64,000 nt of DNA from Penaeus vannamei. Lineage: Eukaryota; Arthropoda; Malacostraca; Decapoda; Penaeidae. The position numbers and the translations under genes are program-made. The stretch covers positions 7,184,330 through 7,248,329 of the forward strand of contig NC_091590.1 in NCBI RefSeq assembly GCF_042767895.1, written 5' to 3'. How positions within the stretch are numbered: the stretch's first letter is position 1; each line of letters begins with the position of its first letter. The notes below the pieces were generated by a model, which worked only from the letters and a program-made list of their open reading frames with translations, was not told the origin of the DNA and did no database searches. Shown piece after piece: positions 63,271 to 64,000 of the stretch.

Positions 63271-64000
63271 CTTCTTAGTATTCATAGCCGGGTCGTTGAT
63301 GGTCCATCACCTCGCCCCCGGGACCCGAGCGAGGCCGGCGCTGCTGCAGGCTCTGTGTGCGCGCCATTGTCACTCTGTGTAAACGTTCGGAACGTTTACG
63401 ATTTCGCCGGTCGGGCGCTGCGCATGCCACGGGGCTGGGGGAGGCGGAGCAGAGGAGGAGTAGCAGCAGCAGCAGCAGGAGGGACAGAGGGAGGACGGAG
63501 GAAGAGAGAAGAAGAGTAGGTGGGAGGGGGGATGGTGGCGTAGGCGTAGGAGGGGAAGAGGATGGAGAAGGGGAATGGAGAGGGAAGAGGAGGAGAAAGA
63601 GAGGTCCAAGAGGAGGAAGAGCAGCTTTTTGAGGCGAAGAAACCAGGAGGGGATAAAGCAAGCGGAGAGAGGCGAGGGAGTGGAAGAGGGGAGTGTGGAG
63701 GCAGGAGGGGAGGAGGCAGGGGTGCTGAGCGAGCAATTTGACCCAGCAAGAACTTGTGCTCACGTCCTCTTGCCTGTTGTATTGTTGTATTGGGGCGTCG
63801 GGGGCGAGATTGGGTTGTAGGGGTCGCCCGGCCTTTGTCTCGCCCCCGCCGTGCACGATCCAACTTCCTGGGGGACTGACAAAGACATCTTGCTCTGAAT
63901 GTTGTCTTTATTTCCCCCCCTTTAACCTTCCGCCTCCTTCCCCTCTCCTATTCCCATTCCTCCCCTCTCGCTATCCTATTCCCACTGCTCCCTTCCAACT
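63271..64000. other. Unique island 63271-63450 and purine-rich tail
   Basis: 63271-63450 is balanced and CpG-rich, with the inverted pair AACGTTCGGAACGTT at 63382-63396 (a near-perfect palindrome). 63455-63475 has (GCA)n. 63480-63720 is A/G-rich. 63720-63900 is unique. The rest is C/T-rich to the window end. Confidence 0.5.

Overview
This is an intergenic or intronic window from a eukaryotic, probably metazoan, genome that is extremely rich in simple repeats. Very dense (CT)n/(AG)n arrays, compound (CCCT)n, (TCC)n, (TATC)n, (AC)n and (TA)n tracts, GT-AG splice signals with CTAAT-type branch points, and no bacterial-style operons all point to an animal. The microsatellite load would fit a decapod crustacean (penaeid shrimp or crab type), but that is inference from composition, not a species call.

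Layout. About two thirds of the sequence is low complexity. It consists of (a) roughly a dozen near-pure CT/AG arrays of 84-101 bp, (b) long blocks that are almost all pyrimidine or almost all purine on the + strand (for example 3595-4500, 5340-6840, 18031-18600, 32520-32880, 43360-43830), and (c) true minisatellites with units of 24, 25, 34-38 and 48 bp. Between these lie unique islands of 100-600 bp with balanced base composition, many CpGs and homeodomain/E-box/POU-like motifs. These look like conserved non-coding or regulatory elements. AT-richer unique stretches (33480-33930, 38000-38260, 41040-41460, 44180-44760, 50330-50930, 57420-58330, 61740-62385) look like ordinary intron.

Genes. 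Almost all long open frames are artefacts of repeat translation (Ser/Leu, Arg/Glu, His/Thr, Gly-rich). No transposase, reverse transcriptase or known domain is visible. What remains supports one + strand gene with very large introns. A strongly supported 50-nt microexon (32025-32074) has a CTAAT branch point, a pyrimidine tract and a GTAAGT donor. A plausible exon precedes it (16979-17160) and ends in the phase that the microexon's best frame needs. A candidate alternative first coding exon (50141-50325) has an in-frame upstream stop and C/G-ending codons; it leaves the same phase (2 nt) as the microexon, so both could join one acceptor beyond the window. A back-to-back acceptor/donor (CAG|GTGAGT at 56491/56492) looks like a recursive-splicing ratchet site within the downstream intron. 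The gene itself could not be named.
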